In this document: one piece after another, positions 43,018 to 53,508 of the stretch | Layout: each line of letters opens with the position of its first letter | Numbering within the stretch: position 1 is the first letter of the stretch | Source: Macrocybe gigantea | Lineage: Eukaryota > Basidiomycota > Agaricomycetes > Agaricales > Callistosporiaceae | Assembly: GCA_011319805.1 (NCBI GenBank) | Contig: SJRY01000250.1 | Span: 558,001-622,000, forward strand | Direction of reading: 5' to 3' | Length of the DNA stretch: 64,000 nucleotides | Notes under the pieces: model-generated | The model's database searches: none | Told to the model about the DNA's origin: nothing | The model's input: the letters and a program-made list of their open reading frames with translations, nothing else | Position numbers and translations under genes: made by a program

Positions 43018-44988
43018 GCCGCAATCCATTGACAAAGATGAAGCCTACACGATCGCCGCTTACCTGCGCGTAGCGTCCGTCGCTATCGCCCTTTACGAGT
43101 GCGCAGCTTCGTATTCTCAATTCCCTTCGGGCGTAAAGCAGTAGTAACTTGCTTCCCCGCAGCTTCCTCGAGACCTTTCCCACGTCATGGCGCTTCTATG
43201 CTCAGCAATACAGATCTCGTCGCATCTCGTTCGTCTTTTGTGAACTGTCGCCCCTCTCACAATTCAATTCGCATCTCCCATAGGCTTTCAGGAGTGCTGT
43301 TTGCGTTGATACAGTATGTCGTAGATTCTCTGCCCTAGTTCGTCTCACGTAACCCGCCTCATGAAACTAGAAGCATAAGTATTGTGACCCTCGTCATCAG
43401 CAACGTTAGTACCCTTCGCCGTCTCCTTCGGTCTCGCAATCAATGCCATTTTTTTCCCTTCCAGGTGGGATTTTTTTACGAGCACTTTACGGATGAAACG
43501 TGCCAGAGATTTTACCTGGTTCCTCCGAGTTTCAAAGGCGAGCAAGGATAATCCGCTCACGACGGCCATTTCAAAATAACGAGATGCCCGATTTTCCTAG
43601 TCCTACAAGCCATGGTATCCGAGGCCATCTTGGCTATCAGGTACGGTTTATGCATTGCTCGGGTCGTCTCGCCCTCACGATTTCTCAGAGGTTGGAACTT
43701 GTCGAGAAGGTCAAGGCAGATGGGGTATGGGCTTCTGGCCATGTATGCGATCGCGTGCGCGGTGAATATCAAGCTCACGACGCAAAGCGTATCTTGTACT
43801 GAACGCAGCTGTCCAGCTTCAATGGGTGACCACCCTCTATAACAGGAGACGTAAGATCGTCAGATTATGGTCCCAGTAATCCTGTGCTCACATCTGCGAT
43901 AGCGATGCCAGGCACCATCCATGTGAGTACTTGGTCAACGAGCTGCCACCGTGGGCGTTCTGAACTACGGAACTCTCTCCAAATATAGCGAAAGTGAGCC
44001 AATCTTTGATAACGATGAAATCTGTCCCTGAACAAGCCGGTTCCGCCCAGCTGCAGAGCGTTCAATTCCAACCCAGGCCACCAACTGGGTGCATGGACCA
44101 ACTACGCGTTGCTGTAATCTATGATTTTGCGATGACGGCGATATCCATCTTTTACCTTCTCAAGTACAAGCGAACTTCTAACAGCTCCATGCAAGTGCCA
44201 CTGTCACGTGTCCATCGTCCAGTAGTTTAATTTCTCGTACACAACAGGATGTCAAAATTGACGAAGATGTGAGTTGAACTGGTGGCTTTAGACATCTCTT
44301 AGCTCTGCTCAACTTGTCCGAAGGATGCTTTATGACGGCATCGGCTATTTCGTTGCATTGGCCGGTGGGCACTCTCCCAGCCAACGTCGTTCTCCTCTGA
44401 TTCGGAATTAGCCGTCAACCTCGCCAACGTTTTCCTCTTCAAAAGCCAGCTAGAGATTCAGGTACCTATCTGTCGATATGCCAGATGAAGCTACTAATTG
44501 CAAATCATCTCTAGACGGCTGGGTGAGCGATGAATGACTTCGCAGCCTTGGGAAGATTAAAGCTGGTTGTTCTCTTAGTGCATCTTTAGGTTATTGCGTG
44601 TCATGGATCATGTCGCAAAGGTTGCTGATCCATTTATACGGTGCGTTTGCTTGAGCGCGTCTTTGGTAACGGCTACTGAATGGAAGCCACTTCAGATGCT
44701 TCAGTGGAGCGTCGGAACGAGAGCATCAGTGAGGCAGTCACAATAACCCGTAATGTCGAGTCGGCACGCGACATCAGCCATGCTGTCCGAACCCAGTTTG
44801 AACAAAAAACAAGCAACCACCACGATCTCAGCGTTCCTGAGTTCAGCTTTGACACCCAATTCGAGCAAGCCGAAGTCCCTGAGGTAGAGGTCAGGATCGA
44901 GCGCACGGTAAAATTGGACCGCCGGCTCAGGACGTTCGAGCTGGAAAATTACTCAAGGAGCGGAAGATATGATCCGAGTCGAGTGTGA
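43016..44988 (+). CDS. Seven-helix membrane protein of an agaricomycete family (DUF6533-like)
   Basis: Start 'MPQSIDKDEAYTIAAYLRVASVAIALYDFLETFP' over the first two exons, then 'SWRFYAQQYRSRRISLSGVLFALIQ', 'SIVTLVISN', 'FFYEHFTDETCQRFYLVPPSFK', 'VLQAMVSEAILAIR' and 'LSRRSRQMGYGLLAMYAIACA'. Later segments include 'IYDFAMTAISIFYLL', 'MLYDGIGYFVALA', 'AVNLANVFLFKSQLEIQ' and 'LGYCVSWIMSQRLLIHLY'. The tail is acidic with many Glu and Ser. One intron (43538-43600) appears to start GC (GCGAGC). Such proteins are numerous in mushrooms; their ligand and function are unknown. Internal exon borders are approximate. Confidence 0.65.
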
Positions 44989-45340
44989 TGCAGGCTCCTT
45001 TCTTGAGGAAGCGTCATCTTCCACTGTAATCTATTCATTCAGTCGCCAATTTAGGCGCTGTGTACAGTATCAGTATCAGCACACTGTCTATCATATCAAT
45101 ATACTAGTGTTAATAGTGCGTTTGCAGTGGCGGGATTGAAACGTGTGGTACAGTTGTATGTATGTTTCCAGGAGAGCATCTTATCGCAACCCGGATCAAT
45201 GACGGGTGTGCCTCATCGCCGCTTCATACGGCACAGCCCTCTGCTGCTGGTTCAGCACCATCTTCAACGTTGACCGTGAAGATCCAATTCGCTCGAGGCT
45301 GGTCCTCTATCGCTGGTCGTTCCCCCCTCCCCTTCATCCA
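44989..45340. other. Intergenic stretch
   Basis: Between the seven-helix gene and the GPCR gene on the same strand. AT-rich in its first part (CAGTATCAGTATCAGC near 45066). An upstream ATG at 45162 opens a short frame that is not in obvious continuity with the receptor. No separate gene seen. Confidence 0.4.
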
Positions 45341-47303
45341 ATGACAGCTACAATTACTCAGCCATTGCCTAACGGCGCAGAATTCATCGTAAGGCTGACT
45401 TATTCAAACCAAGAAGCTCACGGCGTCGTGGTAAGCCAACGTTGCTTGTTCAACTTGCTCCTGCAATAACCGGAGCTTCGCCAAGGTCTTGGTCGTCATT
45501 TCGTGCATATCTCTGGTGGCGGTCGTAGGGTTGCTGGCTGTCATAACGGTAGGACAAACCTAATTCGTCTATCTTTTTTCTTGACGCTGAAGAGATCAGA
45601 TATCTGCGTTCAATACTAGGACGTCGCTCGACCAGCACCTGTTCGTTCGGACCCATGTTGCTGCTTATTTCTTCTCGTTGCTTCTCTGTAACCTCCTTCA
45701 ATGCATGTCACCCGTTCCGTCGTTGTGTTTCACCTAGCTCACGGTGTTGCATCTTGTAGCTATCGGATCGATAATTAATGCCAGATGGATCAACCACAAG
45801 GCCGTGACGTTTGGGGATTTATGCCTCACTCAAGGTCGGGAGCCTTCCTCAAGAACGTCAGAGAGACATCAAAAGCTAATTCTTCGCAGGGCTGCTTAAG
45901 CATGTTTCTGACGTCGGAACGGCTTTCTGGACGCTGGTTCGTGCGCAGACCATCGAGAAATGCAGGATGCGTTGAATATACCTTTGCAGGTCATCGCGAT
46001 TCACACCTTTTGCTTACTTTTCCTGGAGCTTAAGATGCGTACATTCGTGTTGTGGATGACCCTTTTTGGCGGCTGGTCAGCAATCGCAGCGTTGGTGGTT
46101 TTGGGACCTGCGACTGCGAGTGCGGACAAGAGGGGCTCGTTCTGTACGTCCTAGAGATACAATATCGCATGACTTACTGATATTTCTTCTTGTACAGATG
46201 GTATATCAGGATATTGGTGTTGGATTTCACCCCAGTACAATGTCGAACGAATCACGTACGCCTTTTTCCCTTGCTTGCTTGGTTTGCTCAGCTAAACACA
46301 CTGTCAACTAGCCTGGATTATATGATCGTAAGTGTCGACGCGCTATTCCTCTGTTTCTGGTTCGTGACGCTGCCAAAAGATGTTCCTAGTCGCCTTCGTC
46401 TGCTTTGCGCTTTATGCTCTCATATTTCTTCGTCTGAGGGGAAACCTAGTGCGGACGGGCTGGAGACTGCATTTTCGCAGCACTACTGAACTGGAAAACG
46501 AGAATGGGCACAAAAGTGTCTTATCGGATGACAGGGCGATGACCATTGCCCGGCACATGCTGTTGTGAGTCTCCGCGTGCTAGTTTGTGTTCCGTGTCTT
46601 ATACCCATCATGTTTCAGATATCCAGTCAGTGCTCATTAAAAAAATCCTGCAGCGTGGCCTTCTAAGCATGAAGAATTTTTAGATCGCATACATCATCCT
46701 TTTGTTGCCTGTGGCATCGTCCCGATTCGCGGCGTGGGGAGGGCACCGCGTCCCATTTGAAGCGACAATATTTACGTACGTCTCTACGTTAATTTTTTTC
46801 TTCGATTTAGTCGCCAAAGAGAGGCTCAGTGCTTCAGTATTCCTTCTGTCGGGCTTGGGAAACGTCATCTTGTTCACGACGACGCGCCACATTTTGCCTC
46901 TGGAATCCATGAAAATTGGACGACGGGTCATTTCTCAACCGCAACAACTTCCTCCGCCCCAGATAGCCACGGCGTAGATCCGTACTATCAAACTTCCCAC
47001 CCCGTGGAGCAGCAGGATACTTCCGGCGAATCACGGTCATCCTCCGAGAGCAGCATGAAGAATTCCGCATCCACGGTTTCCGCTAATTCCGCAGATTCGT
47101 CCTTGGACACGCAAACAAAACGAACGAAGCCTCGCCCACCGGATATCATTATCACTAGGGACAGTATCGAGAGTATGTACAGCGTCTACGATGAAGAGGA
47201 AGTACCGGGTATACAACATCATGGTGCACAAGCACAAGGGGCACTGACTTCGCACTGGAGTCCTGATCATTCCCCACAACGCAGGTCAGTCGCGGCCCTA
47301 TGA
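45341..47303 (+). CDS. Git3-like (cAMP/glucose-receptor type) GPCR
   Basis: A seven-helix receptor for nutrient or pheromone-like signals. Starts 'MTATITQPLPNGAEFI'. Helix 1 is 'VLVVISCISLVAVVGLLAVIT', then 'ISAFNTRTSLDQHLFVR', 'AYFFSLLLCNLLQSIGSIINARW', 'LCLTQGLLKHVSDVGTAFWTLVIAIHTF', 'FVLWMTLFGGWSAIAALVVLGP', 'GISGYWCWISPQYNVERIT', 'MFLVAFVCFALYALIFLRLRG' (third cytosolic loop follows), 'ARHMLLYPIAYIILLLPVASSRF', 'VFLLSGLGNVILFTTTR'. The conserved 'YP' of helix 6 comes from a 7-nt exon (46619-46625). One intron (45703-45759) begins GC. The Ser-rich tail (to 47303) is one base out of frame from about 46925. It lies next to another seven-helix gene. Confidence 0.85.
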
Positions 47304-47460
47304 GATCCATATCCATCTAAAGCTCATGATACTTCCTTCAAACCTAGGTCATGGCTGCGTTTCGCGAGTTGGCATGGAAAGTAGTCAGTTTGTCTTTCGA
47401 CGACCGCAATAATAAGGGTGAATAGAATAAAGAAATTTCGAGAAAGTGCTGATGAGCGAA

Positions 47461-48618
47461 TTAGTATGAATCCCATGGGAGGTCACCTTGAAAGATTGTG
47501 TCGCGGAAGCCCTCTCGATTATTAATGTCTGGACACCAGTCTAACAGTGGCACCAATTCTGGGCTGGAAGAGTAATACGAATGGAAGCGATGCCAAGGGT
47601 TCCTCTGCCTCCGTTTGGATCGCAAGAATGTGTGGCAGCCGTAGAGGTCAGATGAATACGGAAGGTATCCGTTCGCAAGCTAGAAGATAATGAGCATCCG
47701 GACGGAAGTCGTCAGGAACTGAAGAAATGCGTACCTCTCCTTCCTGGGCCTTTCCGTTGTGGTCATCGTCAAGTGCTAAACCCATATAATGAAATTTGGC
47801 TTCAGGCCAACGAATTGCAAAACGATGCAAGTCCGTGAATCTGGGTCGTTTGAAGTCGTATCCGACGACCGTGACCTTCTGCGGGTAACGGCCTGTATAT
47901 TCATGGAATCGCGCCACCGAGAATAAGAGATTTTGAAAAGAATCGAGCGCGTAATTCTCCGTTGTTGTGCGGGCAAAGACGCTTTGACCAGTCTTTATAA
48001 GACCTGCAGAGATCGCTAATCGTAGATAGGATTCTGCTTCGGTGGTGACCGCTGTGCCTCGCGTTTGGCCCCTGTAAAACCAGTGAAATTTGAGTCAAGG
48101 TGGCGCAACCGCGTCAAAGGGGCGTTTGCGCGAACCCGCTGAAGACCAGCAGTGATTCCTCATCTCGTCTGGCAGATTCCACACTTATGGAGCGTCAAGA
48201 ACTACATGCTTGCAAAAGCGAGCTTGGTGACTCACCCCATCTCAATATGCGCGAAAAACGCAGACAGGCGACCTCCACCTTGCTGATACGACTCTAATAT
48301 CCACTGGTCCTCCTGTAATCGAAGATCAGGGTCCGTTCCAGTCCAAATGCCATGACCTGGGACAACGATCAGATGCTTGAGATCTTTAGCTGGGGTTGAC
48401 CAAGCGACAGTGTTGAACAAGCCATGGATGCATGGGTGCGCGTTGGGCGTCGATGAGAAAGAGCGCAGGTTGTAAAACGCGGAAAGGAGCGAGAGAAACG
48501 CTAAGAGAACGACACCTAGGTTGGTTATGCGCGTACGGCCGAGGAGCCAGGCGCCGAGTTTTCTTCGTCCTCGGGATGGCTGCAGCTGCTTGCTGGACTG
48601 GACTGGTGTGGGAAGCAT
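47461..48618 (-). CDS. DUF218 (YdcF-like) membrane-anchored protein
   Basis: ATG at 48618; a single membrane helix 'LGVVLLAFLSLLSAFYNL' near the N-terminus. The domain begins 'LIVVPGHGIWTG', then 'DQWILESYQQGGGRLSAFFAHI', 'EESLLVFSGGQTRGTAVTTEAESYL', 'TTTENYALDSFQNLLFSVARFHE', 'YPQKVTVVGYDFKRPRFTDLHR', 'KFHYMGLALDDD' and a fungal C-terminal segment 'LYGCHTFLRSKRRQRNPWHRFHSYY'. It ends 'GDLPWDSY' at TAA 47461-47463. Bacterial DUF218 proteins act in envelope processes; the fungal role is not known. The frame is intact. Confidence 0.8.
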
Positions 48619-48772
48619 CAAGGCGTTCCAACCCTCAGTGACCCACGCAGCAGCAAGCTTTGACCCACTCCAATCCAGTATAAATTATAACGTTCAAAAG
48701 TATATCAATACAGTAACGCCAGAAACACACGGATCTATGAGCACAATCCTCGCCCCGGTTCTCACTCTCCGT

Positions 48773-51496
48773 CTAGCTCTCCGGGAAAAAACCTAGCAAC
48801 CCTTCCTGATCCTCCATTGGTTCGCCCTCCAGCTCTTGCTGCCATGTCTGGAGACGGATGATCATCATCTCGTCCCAAAACCGCGTTGCCGTCTGGTCTC
48901 CCTTCTTCAAGAACCCGCGTATGTGTTTAAGCCAGTGCTTCACTATTCGGAACCTGACCTCAACTTTCAAGTTATTCAGCGAGTTCACCTCGAATGGAGG
49001 TAACGCTTCCTGGTAAGCCAACAACGAAATCTGGCCAAGCCAATAGAATGGAACGACTGTTGGAAGCCAGCATTAGGCAAGACGCCGTCTTCCACTTCTT
49101 TATCCACGTACCGTTGCAAATGAAAGGCGGCTCCTCGTTCTGCCCTTGAACATTGGATTTCTCGGGTGACCCCAACCAGTTCTGTAACCAGTTGTGCAAT
49201 GCGAATTGCAGGAGATAGAGTTCTTGGTTTACCGCTTCTGTATTTAGCGATGCACGGTCTCCACTCGACCTCGGGAAGCGCCCCTGTAGACACGTATCAA
49301 ACAACCGTCGTAAAATATAGTGTACCAGGATGAAATGGGAGAATGAATTAAGGGGGATTGTCTCGGTGATCTCGCGAGTTTGCAACAGTGCAGAAAGGGC
49401 GAACGGCATGCTCGTGCCAATGATCCGGGATTGGGCAGGTCCGTAGGGTGAGGCAGACTGCAGAGTCATGTACCAGTCTGATGCGCTTTGAGCTTGCCAG
49501 AGAGCGTCTTCACAGGGAAGGTTGAATTCGATCTCGTTGGGGTGATATGACAGCGGAAGAGCGAAATAGATGGTGTGACAGCAATCATGAAGGTATGACC
49601 ACCAGATAGCCCTAAGGTGAAACATGTCAGATGTGCGTGGCCTGAGAAGGCCCGTAGCGTAGTCTGCCACAATACCGTTTCGTCATCTCCCTCCCTATCC
49701 ATTGTTGCCAGATGAGCTCTAACGGAAAGCTAGTCAAAGAAGGAGGCACCCAAGATGCATTCTTGGTGATCATGCCAGTGCGGCGAATCATCTATGGGAA
49801 GGTGTCAGGTAGCTTCGCGGAACAAATGTTGAGCCTACCATGACGAGCATACCATGATATATGCTAGACGATGCCCTTTGGTCCGGCTGCTGATGGAACA
49901 GACCAATGGTTTGTAACAAGACGACAGCCAGAATGAGGTGTATCTGATCAGCAGAATCTGTCGAGTTTTTAGCCTTGCAGTATGGTCAGATGTTGACAAC
50001 GGTCTAGAAATGTCGCATGCATACGAATTCTGCGACCAGGGCTTCGCGTGCGGTTTCTAATATCCTTCCAATGAACGAAGCCGCTTTGCGAGTCTTCACG
50101 AATAACGCGCCACAGGCATACATCGCGCTGAGAAGGATCGGAGGCTTATTCTCAGAATTGAGCGTCGTTGCGTGTACAATGGGGACCTGAGACAAGAACG
50201 CAGACTGGAAGAGGTAGACTGGGCAAATGTCAGAAACTTTCTCCTGTATGTAAAATGTGTCGGATTCAGACGCACGATAGTGCTGCAATTCGGCTGGAGG
50301 CGTGTTGTCGATGATCGAGTCGGAAGGAGAGGAGTGCCGTACGTCACTTATTGCAGGCTGGACAGAGGACATATACAAAAGTGAGTTCGCTGACACTGCG
50401 GCTGACGGATCCTTGTTCAGATTTACGTCGTACGCAACTTGAGTCGTAAAAGGAAAGTCGTCCGTCGAACTTGTCAATGAATTGATGCCTTCGGGCCAGG
50501 AAATCTCTTCCGAAAATGGACGAATGATGGGCGGTGGGGAGAACAGGTCTGTGAGGAACGCCTCGAATAGGTTTTTGGAATATGCAGAGGTTAGGTGGCT
50601 GTGGACAGGCAAGAGGGATGTCGCGTCTAATGAAGTAGCAATCGCCGACGTCGAAGTCACTCCTTCCGTTTGCCGGGAATCATCATCCAACGTCGGCATC
50701 GATTCGATAGACGACTTGTCATCGGCAATTTCAGAGAGAGAGTTGGAATCGACAGGAATGACCTGGGCCACTGCTTTGGCGTCCAGCGGCCGGGAAGGGA
50801 CGGTATGGCTGGTTTCCGGCGTCGGCACAAAACTAGTCGCCGGTGATGTTGGCGAGTCCGACGAAGCGTCTGTAGGGGTTGCCGTAGTCGCTGAGAGGAC
50901 AGAAGTGTGTCTGCCAGAAGAAGGAAATATGCATTCCTTCCCTCGACTGACACATTTGGAGCACGGTGACTGGCGATCGCATCTGATTTTCGATTCTGTG
51001 CAGGCGATGCAGGACTTCCGTCGGTTGCGGTTCGCGCTGTATGAGATGGATCCAAGCAGTTAGAACATGAATGCACGTGTCACAGGGAAATACAAGGGCG
51101 CACGGGTCGCTGCAACTCTTTTTATGCCTGGTCAGGAGATCGCTGCGCGTGAACTGGGAATCACACATCTAACGCGACGCGCGAGTGAACGACCGACCGA
51201 CGATCCATGGAATGGAGAGTGACTCACATCACAGCGGTGAAGGCGTTCATTGGTATCTGCAAGGCATTGCATGAGCGCGCCTGGAAGAAGAATAGAGCAG
51301 GAGCGCTTACGGGTGCGTAAATGTCGGTTGAGGTGGGTCGTGCGGGTGAACTTTGCAGGACAGCGGGGACAGAGCTTGTTCTGGGGAGGGTGGGAACATT
51401 GCCCCTGTGGTTCCGCATTTTAGACGGTGTACCATCCTTCTTTCTGAACTCTGCTGGCAACGTCGACGAATCCCAGGCATCAGCAAGGGGTTGCAT
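48773..51496 (-). CDS. Transcription factor with C2H2 fingers plus Zn2Cys6 cluster
   Basis: Likely start 'MQPLADAWDSSTLPAEF' (ATG 51496). Two C2H2 fingers follow: 'LCPRCPAKFTRTTHLNRHLRTH' and 'HRCDMCDSQFTRSDLLTRHKKSC', separated by introns. Directly after is a Zn2Cys6 cluster 'RRKSCIACTESKIRCDRQ' with 'PCSKCVSRGKECIF'. A long Ser/Pro-rich linker leads to the fungal_trans region: 'YLFQSAFLSQVPIVHATT', 'ILLSAMYACGALFV', 'IHLILAVVLLQTIG'-like sequence, 'AIWWSYLHDCCHTIYFALPLS'. The last exon ends 'EDQEGLLGFFPES'. One base is missing in the C-run at 51402-51405 (plus strand) if the ATG and fingers belong together. This two-finger-plus-cluster layout occurs in other fungi, often in regulators of secondary or carbon metabolism; targets here are unknown. 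Confidence 0.8.
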
Positions 51497-51642
51497 GATG
51501 GAACCAGAGGAGCAGAGACGCCAGAGAAGCAAGTATACAAGCCAAGAGAGAACGTCCGCTGCGCTCGGAAATGCAGCAGCCCTGGGGCCAGATATAGAAA
51601 GAACTGTCAATTCAACGCACACGGACTTTTGTCCTAACATTC

Positions 51643-53459
51643 CTACGGTACTTCTGCAGTGCGCCCCATCTCCCGCTCCAGCGCCCATCTAACGGCCTCC
51701 TCAACGTCCGAGGCCTCGTGCGTCGGCGTGTGGTGCGGCGGACCTTTCCGTGGGTCGTATACCCCCGTGTGCACAAGGATAGAAGCCCAGTGGGCATCAT
51801 TGGCCCCGGCGATATCTTTTGTGATGCGCATTGACGTTAAGCGCGCGTTCATCAAGCCCTCATATATCACGTGCTTACCAGATTCAGGATTGTCTGTCCA
51901 CGTATAAACGATTCAGTCCCTGCTCTTTGCATTCTTGCCTCGTTGGGCACTTACCTCCAATCATGTATCTGCGAAGTCATTAGTGAAGGCTATGACTAAC
52001 AGCTCTCTGTGCGCTTACACTCGCAGTTTTGATTTTGTCGCGCCATATAACTGCGCTGCTTGACGAGCCAGCACGCTTTCGGCGAACTGATATGTCGCCC
52101 GAGTAGGTTTCCCGTATTGGATATACGGATACGTAAGTCCAGTCAATGACTGCACGGCGCAACAAGGAACCCCATCATTTGTGATGATTGTTATCGGAAG
52201 CCAAGAAATGCAAAGAAATGGAAATCTACCCGCCTTATAGACCGCCTGAAATGCTTCTCTAAATGCCCCTTGGCCAGTCTGGGATGCTCAAAGTCCGATT
52301 TCCATAAAAGATCCGGGTTACAAAACACGACCTGCACAGGATCTGCGCCTTGCTTGTCGTGTTCTATATACGGGCCACCAATGATTCCTCCTGATTGAAT
52401 AACGTCACAAAGGACCTGGACTGCAGGAACGAGATAAGATCAGGCATTGTTTTCCATTTATTTCATGTGCGTCGACTTTTACCATCAAGAGCCCAGTTCC
52501 TAGGATCGTGAAACACCAATGCGGCGGATATCTGGATCTGCGAGAAATTCACCCTCTAGGTGTCTGGAATTAGTTAAGTGCATACATAGAAGATTCAGAT
52601 TCGGTATTCACTCGGGCAACCCCACGCTCTGCTGCCATCAACTCGTGGAAAGGCCAAACGCTGAAAGCATCAAGTTGCAGCCACTCAAGACCGATCAATA
52701 TTCTTTCAAGCGACTGACGCTGGATTCCAATTAAGAACGTCCAATGTCGTATATGCGTGCTTAAACCCATAGCTTTGGGTTGTGAGCGTTCTTGCCTGCC
52801 AACCACCGAATGGGCATACATACTTCTCTGCCGCTTGACGTACAGCATCCAGTTTCCCCCCAAGAACAAGGACGGGCTTGTCCGCGTAATCCTGAACAAG
52901 AGTACGCAGAATAGTATGTGCTTGTATATACTTCTCTGTAGGTATCTCGGATAGAGCCTTAGTATGTGAGAGAATGGGCGCATGGCGGAAAGATACCTCG
53001 ACGCCGAGCATTCTCGTGAGTCTGCGGCATCTCTCTGCTTCAGTCATGCCACCGCCGTTGGTCAACTAAGACGAGCGTAAGTCGGACTGAAGCTACAATA
53101 CTAGGACGAAATTACGAACAAGAATATAAGGTATCTTCCTGCACGAGAATGTACCGTCCGCAAGGCGTAAGGACTGGTCAGAGAACAGCGCTCACTTTCC
53201 TAGGACGTTGTCACCTTCGAGGAGAGCTAAAGCCTTGCGAGCCGCAGGGAGGACATTTGGTCCACGAAGTAGAACCCCATCCTGCCCGAGTCCTGACTGT
53301 TAGATTGGCTGAAGCATAAAGAGAGCTTGGCACATAACTGACAATATCAAGAACGAACGCGACTGGCGCCTGGCGTTGATTTCGTGCAGCCACCGTGTAA
53401 CATCTGTAGGCAGCGCGGGAGGTTCGCAGAGATGACCTCGACAAGAGGATAGACATCAT
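51643..53459 (-). CDS. HAD-superfamily hydrolase, CECR5/HDHD5 type
   Basis: A mitochondrial phosphatase-like protein. Start 'MMSILLSRSSLRTSRAAYRCYTV' is a good mitochondrial presequence. HAD motif I 'FVLDIDGVLLRG' spans an intron. 'KIPYIL' comes from a 19-nt exon (53120-53138) and joins 'LTNGGGMTEAERCRRLTRMLG', motif II. Then follow 'PVLVLGGKLDAVRQAAEKYGF', 'ALVFHDPRNWALD', 'GGIIGGPYIEHD', 'VVFCNPDLLWKSDFEHPRL', 'YGKPT', 'VIYMIGDNPESDI' (motif IV) and 'WASILVHTGVYDP'. All HAD acidic residues are present. The substrate of this group is not established. Divergent with the O-fucosyltransferase-like gene. Confidence 0.88.
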
Positions 53460-53470
53460 GAAACTGGATG

Positions 53471-53477
53471 TCACGTG
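53471..53477. promoter_or_regulatory. TCACGTG box in 49-bp divergent promoter
   Basis: CACGTG at 53472-53477, preceded by GT, lies between the CECR5-type start (53459, minus) and the chosen start of the O-fucosyltransferase-like gene (53509, plus). Another plus-strand ATG at 53458 overlaps the minus-strand start codon; if used, this box would be inside the coding region. Confidence 0.4.
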
Positions 53478-53508
53478 TTGGTCTCCTCAGATTGTTCTGA
53501 CCAGCTTG

